A stretch of DNA of 64,000 bases from Streptomyces sp. TLI_146 (lineage in GTDB: Bacteria; Actinomycetota; Actinomycetes; Streptomycetales; Streptomycetaceae). Location: positions 3,844,001 to 3,908,000 of the forward strand of contig NZ_PJMX01000001.1 of NCBI RefSeq assembly GCF_002846415.1, in the 5' to 3' direction. The notes beneath the pieces are model-generated. The model worked only from the letters and a program-made list of their open reading frames with translations. It made no database searches and was not told the DNA's origin. Numbering within the stretch: position 1 is the stretch's first letter; each line of letters starts with the position of its first letter. Made by a program: the position numbers and the translations under genes. Shown piece by piece: positions 43,172 to 52,290 of this stretch.

Positions 43172-43923
43172 GTGCTGGCTCCAGAGTGCGGAGTCGGCTT
43201 CGTCGACAGGCCCGTCGGGCTGCCGGACGGGCCGGTGGGGAGGCCGGGGCTCGCCGAGCGGCCGCCGGTCGGCTTCGCGCTCTGCGAGATGCCGGGGTGC
43301 GGGGTGGCGCCGGTGGGCTTGGCGGAGTTCTTCGTCCTGCCCGGCTTGGGGGTGCCGGTGGCCTTGGGCCGTGCGGAGGCGCCGGCCGAGGGGTGCGCCT
43401 TGCCCTTGTGGGCGCCGGGCTTGGTACCCGGGTGCGGGGCGCGGGAGTCGGTGGGGGCCGGAGTGACCTGGACCGTCTCCGTCTTCTTCTCCTTGGCGGC
43501 GGGGCCGGGTATGCCGAGCCAGGGCGCGCGGGAGCTGCCGCCGACGAGGCTGCCGACGAGCATCACCGCGTAGCAGGTGCATGCCAGGCCGAAGACCCAG
43601 CCGAGCCGGCGCAGGTTCTTGCCGCGGCGGCCGCTCTCGTCCACGAAGACGGGGCCGTCGACGTCGCCGGCGGCGACCGGCGCCTGCGCCAGGTCCTGAG
43701 CCGGGACGTGGACCCGGGCCTGGACCTGCGTCCGGTCCTGGCTCGGGAACTGGGGCTGCGCCTGGGTCCGGACGTGGTCCTGGGACCGGTCCGGTGCCTG
43801 GGGGCTGCCCGGCAGGCGTCCGGCGACGTTCAGTTCCATCGTGAAGTCGTCGAGCGGCCTACGGGGCTCCTCGAACGGGTTCAGGGGTCGCCCCTGAGGG
43901 GCATCTTTTCGCCAATTGTCCAC
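43168..43923 (-). CDS. matA: MatA-like membrane protein with a Pro/Lys/Gly-rich outer domain
   Basis: About 251 residues: a cytoplasmic part rich in Gln/Pro/Val (~30-100, with repeated Q-DR-Q-R units), one membrane helix (LGWVFGLACTCYAVMLVGSLVG), and a long low-complexity tail rich in Pro, Lys, Gly and Ser. It has no enzyme motif. It is coupled to matB by a 4-base overlap and probably partners it at the membrane or wall, as MatA does for mycelial aggregation. The start is uncertain: I use GTG 43923; GTG 44016 and ATG 43839 are in frame, and none has a strong ribosome binding site. Confidence 0.7.
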   Translation of the reverse strand: MDNWRKDAPQGRPLNPFEEPRRPLDDFTMELNVAGRLPGSPQAPDRSQDHVRTQAQPQFPSQDRTQVQARVHVPAQDLAQAPVAAGDVDGPVFVDESGRRGKNLRRLGWVFGLACTCYAVMLVGSLVGGSSRAPWLGIPGPAAKEKKTETVQVTPAPTDSRAPHPGTKPGAHKGKAHPSAGASARPKATGTPKPGRTKNSAKPTGATPHPGISQSAKPTGGRSASPGLPTGPSGSPTGLSTKPTPHSGAST

Positions 43924-44093
43924 TTTGCGTACGCACTTCCCCACTGGATGATTCGCGGGTTGCGCGCACTCCTCTAGCGGGCACTGCGTTACGGACCGGG
44001 TCCCCACCCGTTCCACGCACCCCCACTACCACACCGCACCCGGGGAATGAATGTAGCGCACGCCGCTGTGAGCCGTGTTCACGCGCCAAGTGT

Positions 44094-44111
44094 TGTTCCT
44101 CAACTGGAACA
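44094..44111. promoter_or_regulatory. Short inverted repeat upstream of the mat operon
   Basis: TGTTCC-n6-GGAACA (44094-44111) is a symmetric 6-6-6 element about 170 bases before the matA start and just past the LysR gene stop. It could be an operator for mat expression. Its short length makes chance occurrence possible. Confidence 0.25.
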
Positions 44112-44122
44112 CCAGAGGGGTA

Positions 44123-45082
44123 TCAGTGGGACATGAGGGACAGATCCTCCTCCGGAAGCCAGCAATCAGGGGGCAGTTCAAGCCACCCGGCGGCCCGTCC
44201 CATCCGCCGGGCGACCTCCTGGAGAACCTCCAGGCCGGGGTGGTGCAGCCCCTTGCGCCACACCAGCGACACCGGTGACAGCGGTACGGGGCCGGTCAGC
44301 GGCCGCAGCACCATCCCGGGTATCTCCAGGAAGTCCGTGCTGGCCAGCACCGACCAGCCGCGCCCCAGCACCACCCGGGCGAACTCCTCCTTGCCGGAGA
44401 TCTCGGGGAACGGGGCGGCCAGTTCCGCACCCCGCCCGGCGAAGAGCCGCACGGCCAGATCCGTCCACTCGGCGGTGGCCGGATTGCCCGCCCCGGCATA
44501 CAGCGTCTCGCCCGCGAGAGCGTCCACCGGCACCTCCTCCAGACGGGCGAGGCGATGGCGCTCGGGGAGCAGCACCGCCATCCGCTCGTACCGGACGGGC
44601 TGGTGCGAGAGGCCCGCGAGCACCGACGGGCCGAGCCCGGCGACCCGGCCGAAGGAGACGTCGAGCCGCCCGGCCAGGATCTCGGCGGCGGCCCCGGTGA
44701 GCCCGCTCAGATAGCGCGCCACGAACTCCTGCCCGGCCGCCGCCTCGCGGGCCCCCACCAGCACCCGGTGGCCGGTGCCAACCGGGGCGCTGATGTCGAC
44801 GAGCAGCGGCCGGGCCTCGGCCGCCCAGCCGTTGCGCAGCTCGTCGTGCGCGGCGAGGACCCGCCGCGCGTACGGCAGCAGCCGCGCGCCGTCGGCGGTG
44901 AGCTCCACCGCGCGCGTGGTCCGCACGAACAGCTCGGCGCCCAGGTCGCGTTCGAGCCGCCGCACGTCCCGGCTGAGCGCCTGCTGGGCGACGAAGAGCC
45001 GGGCGGCGGCCCGGGTGAAGTGCAGCTCCTCGGCGACGGCGGTGAAGGCGCGCAGCAGCCGGGGGTCGATGTCCTGGGTCAC
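44123..45082 (-). CDS. LysR-family transcriptional regulator
   Basis: A 319-residue LysR protein: N-terminal winged helix (LLRAFTAVAEELHFTRAAARLFVAQQALSRDVRRLERDLGAELFVRTTRAVELT) and a periplasmic-binding-like co-inducer domain. It diverges from an MFS exporter gene across 127 bases, the classic arrangement in which the regulator controls its neighbour and itself. The spacer contains CCTGATCAGG and an ATTGACAACACAA stretch that could be operator and promoter. The inducer is unknown. Confidence 0.9.
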   Translation of the reverse strand: MTQDIDPRLLRAFTAVAEELHFTRAAARLFVAQQALSRDVRRLERDLGAELFVRTTRAVELTADGARLLPYARRVLAAHDELRNGWAAEARPLLVDISAPVGTGHRVLVGAREAAAGQEFVARYLSGLTGAAAEILAGRLDVSFGRVAGLGPSVLAGLSHQPVRYERMAVLLPERHRLARLEEVPVDALAGETLYAGAGNPATAEWTDLAVRLFAGRGAELAAPFPEISGKEEFARVVLGRGWSVLASTDFLEIPGMVLRPLTGPVPLSPVSLVWRKGLHHPGLEVLQEVARRMGRAAGWLELPPDCWLPEEDLSLMSH

Positions 45083-45209
45083 GGACGGCAGTCAACCGCA
45101 CGGCCGCCGACAACAGAAGCCGCGCCTCGGCACATTGACAACACAAGCGCGTGAATGGCCCCTGATCAGGTGTTGGACGCCCGCGCCCGGCCCGGGCGAA
45201 GCTCGGCGC

Positions 45210-46481
45210 ATGCCGCAACTGATGACCGTCTCGGGTACGACCCTGGTGCTCGCCGGGCCCGCTCCGTACGAACGCGAGCCCCGCGCTCCGAAGGTGCGAC
45301 GGGCCACCCCCTACCGCCGTCTGTTCGCCGTCCCCGGCGCCCGCGCCTTCACCCTGGGCAACCTCATCGCCCGGCTGCCCATGGGCATGTTCAGCGTGAG
45401 CGCCGTGATCATGATCGCCGGGTCGCGCGGCTCGTACGCGCTGGCCGGGGCCGTCACCGCCACCGGCCTCGCCGCGACCGCCCTGGTCGCGCCCTGGACG
45501 GCCCGCCTCATCGACCGCCACGGCCAGGCCCGGGTCGCCGTGCCCGCCACCGCGCTCGCGGTCCTCGGCTCACTGGCGCTGCTGCTCTGCGTACGCCTGG
45601 ACGCACCGGACTGGACCCTGTTCGCCGCGTACGCCGCGACCGCCACCACCCCGAACACCGGCGGTATGTCGCGGGCGCGCTGGGCGCACGTCCACCGGGG
45701 CGACCCGGCTGCCCTGCACACCGCCAACTCCTTCGAGCAGGCCGTGGACGAACTCTGCTTCATGCTGGGCCCGGTGGCCGCCGCGTTCCTGTGCACGGCC
45801 CTGTTCCCGGAGGCGGGCACGCTCACCGGCGCGGTGCTCCTGATGACGGGCGTGCTGATCTTCTCGGCCCAGCGCGCCACGGAACCCCCGGTGGCCCCGC
45901 GCACCACCGCCCGCTCCCCCCTGCGCTCCCCCGGCCTCGCCCCGCTGCTCGCCGTCTTCCTCGCCACGGGCGCGGTGTTCGGCTCGATGGAGGTGGTGAC
46001 CCTGGCGTACGCGTCCGGGCTCGGCCACGGCCCGTCGGGCGGCGCGGTCCTCGCGCTCCAGGCGGCCGGTTCGGGCGCGGCGGGCCTGGTCTACGGCTCG
46101 GTGCGGCCCGCGCGTTCCGTCGCCCGGCGGCTGCTGCTGTGCGTCGGCGCGATGACGGCCCTGATGTGCCTGCCGCTACTGGCGGCCCGTACGGGCTCGC
46201 TCGCCGTCCTGGCCGGCGCCCTGCTGCTGGCGGGCGCGGCGACCGCGCCGACGATGGTCACCGGGATGACCCTGGTCCAGCGCCTCACCCCCGAGGGCCG
46301 ACTGAACGAGGGGATGACGCTAGCGGTCACCGCGATCCTGGGCGGCATCGCGGCCGGCTCGGCCACGGGCGGCTGGCTCACCGACCACGCCTCGGCCCCG
46401 ACGGCCTACCTCGCCCCGGTCTGCGCGGCGGCCCTCGCGCTGGCGGCCTGCGCGGCCGGTCCGGTACGGCGGCGGGCGTGA
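45210..46481 (+). CDS. MFS transporter divergent from the LysR gene
   Basis: A 423-residue MFS protein with 12 predicted helices (LGNLIARLPMGMFSVSAVIMIAG, ARLIDRHGQARVAVPATALAVLGSLALLL, and so on). The APWTARLIDRHGQ loop is the motif-A equivalent. Family members of this type are annotated as exporters of sugars, arabinose-like compounds or drugs; the substrate is unknown here. ATG 45210 was chosen as the first methionine before the hydrophobic core. Very likely regulated by the divergent LysR protein. Confidence 0.87.
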   Translation: MPQLMTVSGTTLVLAGPAPYEREPRAPKVRRATPYRRLFAVPGARAFTLGNLIARLPMGMFSVSAVIMIAGSRGSYALAGAVTATGLAATALVAPWTARLIDRHGQARVAVPATALAVLGSLALLLCVRLDAPDWTLFAAYAATATTPNTGGMSRARWAHVHRGDPAALHTANSFEQAVDELCFMLGPVAAAFLCTALFPEAGTLTGAVLLMTGVLIFSAQRATEPPVAPRTTARSPLRSPGLAPLLAVFLATGAVFGSMEVVTLAYASGLGHGPSGGAVLALQAAGSGAAGLVYGSVRPARSVARRLLLCVGAMTALMCLPLLAARTGSLAVLAGALLLAGAATAPTMVTGMTLVQRLTPEGRLNEGMTLAVTAILGGIAAGSATGGWLTDHASAPTAYLAPVCAAALALAACAAGPVRRRA

Positions 46482-46491
46482 GCGCGTACGA

Positions 46492-46525
46492 CGAAGGCCC
46501 GGCTGCTGATGCAGCCGGGCCTTCG
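46492..46525. terminator. Perfect 15-bp stem terminator shared by the MFS gene and tmRNA
   Basis: Arms at 46492-46506 and 46511-46525 (CGAAGGCCCGGCTGC and complement) with a TGAT loop lie between the MFS stop and the tmRNA 3' end, which converge here. Confidence 0.88.
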
Positions 46526-46541
46526 CCTCACATGGGAATTG

Positions 46542-46906
46542 TGGAGATGGCGGGAATCGAACCCGCGTCCAACGGTGCGGAATCAGGGCTTCTCCGTGTG
46601 CAGTTCGCTGCGATTTTCTCAGCCCCGGAGATCACGCGAACAAGTCTCCGACGGGCTCAGTCACTGTTTGATTTCCTTCTGGGCCCCGTGACCGGGCTCA
46701 GAAGTTTAGATCCCTTGATGATGCCAGGATCCGGGTCGGGATCACCCCCGGGCTGACACTTCGCAAGTCGCTACTTAGGCAGCGAGGGCGAAGGAATCGC
46801 GCTTGGTGTTGGCGATTATTGGTTGCGACATATGGTTTACGAGATCATTGCCGCTTCCTCGACACGCTTCCCCTGCTTCGACATCCGCTGTCGAAACCGA
46901 TCATCC
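46542..46906 (-). ncRNA. ssrA: Transfer-messenger RNA (tmRNA)
   Basis: The 5' end GGGGATG pairs with the 3' CATCTCC (one G-U) to form the tRNA-like acceptor; the T arm GCGGGTTCGATTCCCGC is intact and the CCA tail is not encoded. The tag reading frame (46775-46813) reads ANTKRDSFALAA then TAA, ending in the ALAA proteolysis signal. It rescues stalled ribosomes and tags the products for degradation together with SmpB, whose gene lies just upstream. Length about 365 nt fits the actinobacterial range. Confidence 0.95.
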
Positions 46907-46991
46907 CCATGTTTTGTTAACAATGTGCTCCACCCCGGGGGGCGGCGCTGAAGCCATGGTACGCGACGCGGACCGCGGCTCGCCAGGACAT

Positions 46992-47489
46992 TTACGCCCG
47001 CTGCCGCCGCTTGGCCGCCGCGATCGCCCGGTTCGTCTCCCGGGTGTCCTGCTTCTCCCGCAGCGTCTGGCGCTTGTCGTACTCCTTCTTGCCCTTCGCC
47101 AGCGCGATCTCGATCTTCGCCCGGCCCTCCTTGAAGTACAGGACGAGGGGCACGATCGTGTGACCCGACTCCTGCGACTTGGACTCCAGCTTGTCGATCT
47201 CGGCGCGGTGCATCAGCAGCTTCCGCTTGCGCCGCGCGCTGTGGTTGGTCCAGGTGCCCTGGGCGTACTCCGGCACGTGGACGTTGTGCAGCCAGGCCTC
47301 GCCCCCGTCGATCTGCACGAACCCGTCGACCAGCGACGCCCGCCCCTGGCGCAGCGACTTCACCTCGGTACCGGTGAGCACGAGACCGCACTCGTAGGTG
47401 TCGATGATGGTGTAGTCGTGCCGCGCCTTCTTGTTCTGCGCGACGAGCTTGCGCCCGCTGCCCTTGTCCTTGTCTTTTGCCTTAGCCAT
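46992..47489 (-). CDS. smpB: SsrA-binding protein
   Basis: A 165-residue protein with the SmpB fold throughout: [71 protein letters not shown], and [35 protein letters not shown]. The C-terminal basic tail acts in the decoding site. The Lys/Asp/Gly N-terminus is slightly longer than usual. Immediately upstream of ssrA (86 bases), the common pairing of trans-translation components. Confidence 0.96.
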   Translation of the reverse strand: MAKAKDKDKGSGRKLVAQNKKARHDYTIIDTYECGLVLTGTEVKSLRQGRASLVDGFVQIDGGEAWLHNVHVPEYAQGTWTNHSARRKRKLLMHRAEIDKLESKSQESGHTIVPLVLYFKEGRAKIEIALAKGKKEYDKRQTLREKQDTRETNRAIAAAKRRQRA

Positions 47490-47507
47490 AGTGCGGCCAT
47501 TTTCGCA

Positions 47508-48680
47508 CTACGACCGCCCCCCGAGGCCACTCAATACCGCCTGGGCCCGCTCCTGGGCCCGGTCGGTGACCGGTACGTCCGGGGTGATGCCCTTCCCGTC
47601 GACGCCGTGGCCCGCCGGGGTGCGGTAGTGGCCGACGGTCAGCTCGGCCACCGAGCCGTCCGGCAGCTCGGTCGGCATCTGGACCGAGCCCTTGCCGAAG
47701 GTGCGCGAGCCGACCGTGACGGCCCGGCCCCGGTCCTGGAGGGCGCCGGTCAGCAGCTCGGCCGCGCTCATGGTGCCGCTGTCGACCAGGACGACCAGGG
47801 GGCGGGCGGTGTCGCCGGACCGCTCCGCGTAGAGCGCGCGCTGGCGGCCGTGCACGTCGTACGTGGCGACCAGGCCGCCGTCGAGGAAGGCGGAGGCGGC
47901 CGAGGCGGCCTCGGTGACCAGGCCGCCGGTGTTGCCCCGAAGGTCGAGGAGGACGCCGGCGCCGCCGGGGGCCGCGCGGACCGCCGTCCGCACCCGCTCG
48001 CCCGATCCCTTGGTGAAGGCCGCGACCTTGATCATCACGTCGCCGCCGGGCAGCGCGCTCACCGTCACGGTCTCGGTGGTGAGCTCGGCCCGCCGCAGCG
48101 ACTCGCTCCAGGTGCGCCCGCCGCGCTCCAGGCCCAGCACGACCCTGCTGCCCGGGGTGGCCCCGTCGCCGCGCAGCAGGGCGACGACCTCGGTGACCGG
48201 GAGGGCGTCGAGGGCGCGGCCGTCGATCGTACGGAGCCGGTCGCCCGCCCTGATCCCGGCGCGGGCGGCCGGGCCGCCGGGCTGGAGGCGGGTCACCTCG
48301 ACGCGGCCGTCGGCGGTGCGCCGGGCCCATAGTCCGACGCCCGTGTACCGGCCGTCGAGGGCGTCCTCGAACTGCTCGTACGCGGTCGGGTCGTACACCG
48401 CGCCCCAGCGGTCGCCGCTGCGGCTGACGGCCTCGGCGGCCGCCTGGCTCACCGACTTGCCGTCGGCCACCGCATCGGCGGCGGCCCGGGCCACGTCCGC
48501 GCCGCGGTCGCGGGGCCCGGTGGCGGAGGCGGGCAGCGCGTGCAGCGGGGTGCGGCGCTCCTCGGCCTGCGGCAGCGAACCGGTCACCGCGGCGGTCGCC
48601 AGGACCGAGACGAAGACCAATGTCAGAGTCGCCCCGCGGCGCACTCCACGGGACCTGGGACAGCTGTCCGGACCTGACAT
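47508..48680 (-). CDS. S41 C-terminal-processing-type protease with PDZ domain
   Basis: A 390-residue exported or membrane-anchored protease. The N-terminus has a signal anchor (GATLTLVFVSVLATAAVTGSL). A PDZ domain (about 130-215, YTGVGLWARRTADGRVEVTRLQPGGPAARAGIRAGDRL) precedes the S41 domain with the LDLRGNTGG strand. The nucleophile Ser lies in VLVDSGTMSAAELL and the general-base Lys in FGKGSVQ. Such enzymes trim proteins at the C-terminus outside the cell. It precedes smpB by 18 bases and may be co-transcribed. Confidence 0.9.
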   Translation of the reverse strand: MSGPDSCPRSRGVRRGATLTLVFVSVLATAAVTGSLPQAEERRTPLHALPASATGPRDRGADVARAAADAVADGKSVSQAAAEAVSRSGDRWGAVYDPTAYEQFEDALDGRYTGVGLWARRTADGRVEVTRLQPGGPAARAGIRAGDRLRTIDGRALDALPVTEVVALLRGDGATPGSRVVLGLERGGRTWSESLRRAELTTETVTVSALPGGDVMIKVAAFTKGSGERVRTAVRAAPGGAGVLLDLRGNTGGLVTEAASAASAFLDGGLVATYDVHGRQRALYAERSGDTARPLVVLVDSGTMSAAELLTGALQDRGRAVTVGSRTFGKGSVQMPTELPDGSVAELTVGHYRTPAGHGVDGKGITPDVPVTDRAQERAQAVLSGLGGRS

Positions 48681-48704
48681 GGCGTCGAGTCTAGGACAAC
48701 GCGA

Positions 48705-48738
48705 GGGCGCCGCAGGGGCTGTTGCTCCTACGGCGCCC
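48705..48738. terminator. Hairpin between ftsX and the S41 protease gene
   Basis: GGGCGCCG (48705-48712) pairs with CGGCGCCC (48731-48738), extended inward by AGG/CCT. It lies 32 bases past the ftsX stop on the minus strand, so it probably ends the ftsEX transcript. Confidence 0.6.
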
Positions 48739-48769
48739 GGGGCGCATCTCACACGGTGAAGCGCCCGCG

Positions 48770-49687
48770 TCACACCTTCAGGTACTTGCGCAGCGCGAAG
48801 AACGCGGCAAGGGCGGGCATCAGCACACTCGCCGCGAGCACCAGCGGCAGCTTGGCGAGGACCGCGTCCCAGCCGATGAAGTTGATCAGGTTCAGCTTGT
48901 GCGACAGGTCGAGGCCGTGGTCGATCATGAAGTAGCGGCCGACGATCAGCATGCCGGAGGCGGCGATTCCGCCGAGCACGCCGGCGAACGCGGCCTCCAT
49001 GATGAACGGCGCCTGGATGTAGAAGCTCGACGCACCCACTAGGCGCATGATGCCGGTCTCGCGCCGTCTGCTGAACGCGGAGACCCGGACCGTGTTGACG
49101 ATCAGCATCAGCGCCACGACCAGCATCACCGCCATGACCAGCACCGCGGCCACGTTCATGCCGCCGAGCAGGCTGAACAGGTTCTCCAGGATGCCCTTCT
49201 GGTCCTGGACGGACTGCACGCCGTCGCGCCCGGCGAAGGCGGTGGCGACCACCTTGAACTTCTCCGGGTCCTTGAGCTTGACCCGGAACGACTCCTGCAT
49301 CTGGTCCGGCGTGATCGAACCGGCCATCGGCGAGTCGCCGAACTGCTCCTTGTAGTGCTTGAACGCCTCGTCGGCCGACTCGTAGGTCACCGTCTGGACG
49401 ATGTCCAGCTTCTTCAGGTCGCCCTCGATGTCCTTCTTCTGCTGGGCGGTGACGGCGCCCTTGGAGCACTTGGCGACGGACTCGGCGTCGGCCTTGTTGC
49501 AGAGGAAGATCGAGACGTTGACCTTGTCGTACCAGTAGCCCTTCATGTTGTTGACCTGGTCCCGCATCAGCAGCGAACCGCCGAACAGGGCCAGGGACAG
49601 GGCCACGGAGACGATGACGGCGAACGTCATGGTCAGGTTGCGGCGGAGACCGACGCCGATCTCCGAGAGTACGAACTGCGCGCGCAT
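48770..49687 (-). CDS. ftsX: Cell-division protein FtsX
   Basis: A 305-residue membrane protein with the FtsX topology: one N-terminal helix (TMTFAVIVSVALSLALFGGSLLM), an extracellular domain (~45-165, with two Cys in FLCNKADAESVAKCSKG), then three helices in the FtsX/MacB permease fold. The IMRLVGASSFYIQAPFIMEA motif is typical. With FtsE it activates peptidoglycan hydrolases outside the cell. 49 bases separate it from ftsE on the same strand. Confidence 0.95.
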   Translation of the reverse strand: MRAQFVLSEIGVGLRRNLTMTFAVIVSVALSLALFGGSLLMRDQVNNMKGYWYDKVNVSIFLCNKADAESVAKCSKGAVTAQQKKDIEGDLKKLDIVQTVTYESADEAFKHYKEQFGDSPMAGSITPDQMQESFRVKLKDPEKFKVVATAFAGRDGVQSVQDQKGILENLFSLLGGMNVAAVLVMAVMLVVALMLIVNTVRVSAFSRRRETGIMRLVGASSFYIQAPFIMEAAFAGVLGGIAASGMLIVGRYFMIDHGLDLSHKLNLINFIGWDAVLAKLPLVLAASVLMPALAAFFALRKYLKV

Positions 49688-49736
49688 GGCGACTGGTTAA
49701 GCCTTTCCGTGCTTTACGGGCTCGATGCTCAGCGCA

Positions 49737-50426
49737 TCAATGCTGGTAGCCGTAGACGCCGCGCGCCTGGTCACGTACGAGACGGCCCTTTTCGAGCTCG
49801 ATAACACGCTTGCGCATCTGGTCGACGATGTTCTGGTCGTGGGTCGCCATGATCACGGTCGTCCCGGTCCGGTTGATCCGGTCCAGGAGCTTCATGATGC
49901 CCACGGAGGTCTGCGGGTCCAGGTTGCCGGTCGGCTCGTCCGCGATCAGCAGCATCGGCCGGTTGACGAAGGCCCGCGCGATGGCGACGCGCTGCTGCTC
50001 ACCGCCGGAGAGCTCGCCCGGGCGGCGGTCCTCCTTGCCCCCGAGCCCGACGAGGTCGAGCACCTGGGGCACGGCCTTCCTGATCTCCCCGCGCGGCTTG
50101 CCGATGACCTCCTGGGCGAAGGCGACGTTCTCGGCCACGGTCTTGTTGGGGAGCAGCCGGAAGTCCTGGAAGACGGTTCCGAGCTGGCGCCGCATGTGCG
50201 GCACCTTCCAGTTGGAGAGCCGGGCCAGGTCCTTGCCGAGCACGTGCACCTGCCCTTGGCTGGCGCGCTCCTCGCGCAGGATGAGCCGGAGGAAGGTCGA
50301 CTTGCCGGAGCCGGACGAACCGACCAGGAAGACGAACTCACCCTTCTCGATGTCGAGGGAGACGTCCCGCAGAGCGGGATGGCTCTGCTTGGGATATGTC
50401 TTGGAGACGTTGTCGAATCGGATCAC
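49737..50426 (-). CDS. ftsE: Cell-division ATP-binding protein FtsE
   Basis: A 229-residue ABC ATPase. Walker A is GSSGSGKST, the signature is LSGGEQQR, Walker B is MLLIADEP, and the switch His is in MATHDQN. It drives FtsX conformational changes. GTG 50426 ([14 protein letters not shown]) is the family's usual start, although the ribosome binding site is weak. First gene of the ftsEX operon. Confidence 0.95.
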   Translation of the reverse strand: MIRFDNVSKTYPKQSHPALRDVSLDIEKGEFVFLVGSSGSGKSTFLRLILREERASQGQVHVLGKDLARLSNWKVPHMRRQLGTVFQDFRLLPNKTVAENVAFAQEVIGKPRGEIRKAVPQVLDLVGLGGKEDRRPGELSGGEQQRVAIARAFVNRPMLLIADEPTGNLDPQTSVGIMKLLDRINRTGTTVIMATHDQNIVDQMRKRVIELEKGRLVRDQARGVYGYQH

Positions 50427-50706
50427 GGTGCACCACGGTCGCCGGGAATAGGTGTGCGTGACACTACGCGAACCGGCCTGGGCCGTGCAGGCACCGTCCG
50501 AGGATGTTCCGGGGATGCGCCTTATGTCCCGTTGACGGGGGGCCGTGGACCCCCCACGAGCCCCTGCAAGGGGGCAGAATCCGGCGGGGCGCGCCGAAAC
50601 GCGCGCGAGCTGGCACAGTGGTAGGGGGAACGGTTGCGTTTCCCTGAGCGTTGTGCGGAGCAGTAGGTGCATACGGCGGCTCCGCCGCGCGGGAGGAGGA
50701 AAGCGC

Positions 50707-50898
50707 ATGACCTATGACCGATTGGTGTGCGCGAACTGCGCGGCGCCGGTCAGCGAGGGCCGCTGCCCCGTCTGCCGGGCCAGCCGCGCGCGGCTGCAGC
50801 AGGAAGGCCCCTGGGGCGGTCTGAGCCCGGCGGCGCTGGTGACGCTGCTCGTGGTGCTCGTGGCCGCGGTGGCCCTGCTGGCCCACCAGACCGTGTGA
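50707..50898 (+). CDS. Small zinc-ribbon membrane protein
   Basis: A 63-residue protein: a CxxC...CxxC zinc ribbon (CANCAAP then CPVCRA) followed by a single C-terminal membrane helix ([21 protein letters not shown]). ATG 50707 has GGAGGAGG 7 bases upstream. I do not know its function; the layout suggests a cytoplasmic zinc ribbon tethered to the membrane. It stands alone between ftsE and the LAETG gene. Confidence 0.75.
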   Translation: MTYDRLVCANCAAPVSEGRCPVCRASRARLQQEGPWGGLSPAALVTLLVVLVAAVALLAHQTV

Positions 50899-50904
50899 CG
50901 ACGT

Positions 50905-50956
50905 AGAACGACGTGGGGCCCGGGGTGCAGGTGCACCCCGGGCCCCACGTCGTTCT
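50905..50956. terminator. Very long perfect stem terminator
   Basis: A 24-bp perfect stem (50905-50928 with 50933-50956) has a 4-base AGGT loop. It serves both the small plus-strand gene and the LAETG gene that converge here. Confidence 0.9.
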
Positions 50957-50997
50957 GATCCGCTACTGATCCACTACGGATCCGACCGGCTGTCCGA

Positions 50998-52008
50998 TCA
51001 GGCGGCGGTACGGCCGCCGACCAGGCGCGGCATGAACCGGAAGCCGATGCCACCGGCGATCATCGTCGCGGCACCGAGCAGCAGGAACGTGGTCTCGCCC
51101 GCACCGGTCTCGGCGAGCTCCTCCTTGGCCTTGCCCTGCTCGACCGGCTTCGAGCTGACGTTGTCCGTGTCGGTGTTGTCCGGGCACTGGGCGCCGTCCA
51201 GCGAGACGGTGCAGGTGCCGCCGCCGGTGCTGCCACCGGTGCTGCCGGAGCCGCCCGTGGCGGAGGAGCCGCCGGTCGAGGAGCCCCCGGTGGAGGACCC
51301 GCCGGTGGAGCTGCCGCCGGTGGCGGTGGTGCCGCCGGTGCCCGTGGTGCCACCGGTGGACGAGGAACCGCCCGAGGTGGTGGTGGAGCCGCCGGTGGCC
51401 GAGCCGCCCGTGGTGCTGGAGCCGCCCGTGGAGGACGAGCCACCGGTGGACGAGGAACCGCCCGAGGTGGTGGTGGAGCCGCCGGTGGCCGAGCCGCCCG
51501 TGGTGCTGGAGCCGCCCGTGCTGGACGAACCGCCCGTGGAGGACGAGCCGCCGGTGGACGAGGAGCCGCCCGTGCTGCCGCCGCTGGTGTCGGCACCGCC
51601 GATGCCACCGGTCGACGAGGTCGAACCGCCGGTGGACGAGCTGCCACCGGTCGAGCTCGTCTCGCCCGTGGTGCTGGTGCCGCCGGTGGACGAGCTGCCG
51701 CCCGTCGACGACGTCTCACCCGTGGTGCTGGTGCCGCCCGTGGAGGACGAACCCCCGGTGGACGAGGAACCGCCCGTGTCGGCGCCGCCGATGCCACCGA
51801 CCGTGCCGGTGCCGCCGTCGGACTCGCCCTGGACGCCGAGGCCGACGTCCACACCGCTCTTGTCGGCCTCGGCCTTGGCGCTGATGCCGCCGATGTTGAC
51901 ATCGACACCGACGGCCTGAGCCGCCCCCGCGGCGGTCAGGGACGCGCCTGCCGCGATCACCGCGCCCGCGGCTATCCGTGCAACGCGGACCCGCGTCATT
52001 TTCGTCAT
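50998..52008 (-). CDS. Sortase-anchored surface protein with STGG repeats
   Basis: A 336-residue exported protein. Signal peptide (ARIAAGAVIAAGASLTAAGAAQA), a short folded part (VGVDVNIGGISAKAEADKSGVDVGLGVQG), then ~190 residues of Gly/Ser/Thr repeats built on SSTGG. A GTCTVSLDGAQCPDN segment with two Cys follows. The end is LAETG, a hydrophobic helix and RLVGGRTAA, the class E sortase signal. The repeat region is encoded by near-identical DNA (51240-51790), so copy number probably varies between strains. It likely forms an extended stalk on the wall. I recognise no binding domain. Confidence 0.87.
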   Translation of the reverse strand: MTKMTRVRVARIAAGAVIAAGASLTAAGAAQAVGVDVNIGGISAKAEADKSGVDVGLGVQGESDGGTGTVGGIGGADTGGSSSTGGSSSTGGTSTTGETSSTGGSSSTGGTSTTGETSSTGGSSSTGGSTSSTGGIGGADTSGGSTGGSSSTGGSSSTGGSSSTGGSSTTGGSATGGSTTTSGGSSSTGGSSSTGGSSTTGGSATGGSTTTSGGSSSTGGTTGTGGTTATGGSSTGGSSTGGSSTGGSSATGGSGSTGGSTGGGTCTVSLDGAQCPDNTDTDNVSSKPVEQGKAKEELAETGAGETTFLLLGAATMIAGGIGFRFMPRLVGGRTAA

Positions 52009-52227
52009 CTGCCTGCTACCCCCAGTAGCTCAATCGTCATGGAGCAGCGCCCAGGGGCCGCGGGACCGGGGAGCCGATTTCCGTCGCCCCCGTCACACGC
52101 GCCCCGGAAATACGCATGCCGCGCGTCACCCTTCCGCACTCCTGAGAATCGCGTCAAGGCCGTTGCGCACGGAATGCCGGGATTGCGGCGACTTGCCCGT
52201 CGTACGGGGTTGCGACTGTGACGTAAA

Positions 52228-52262
52228 AAGGGAACTGCCGCTCAATAAACGGCAGTTCCCTT
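52228..52262. terminator. Terminator downstream of prfB
   Basis: A 13-bp stem (52228-52240 with 52250-52262) and 9-base loop are followed on the minus strand by a T-run, an intrinsic terminator 29 bases past the prfB stop. The remaining 52009-52227 stretch is the promoter side of the LAETG gene. Confidence 0.87.
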
Positions 52263-52290
52263 GTCGACAAAGCCCCGAAAGGGCCGTCGG

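Noticed and set aside
51240-51800. CRISPR-like or transposon repeats in the LAETG gene
   Set aside because: The repeats keep the reading frame and encode STGG units within a complete surface protein.
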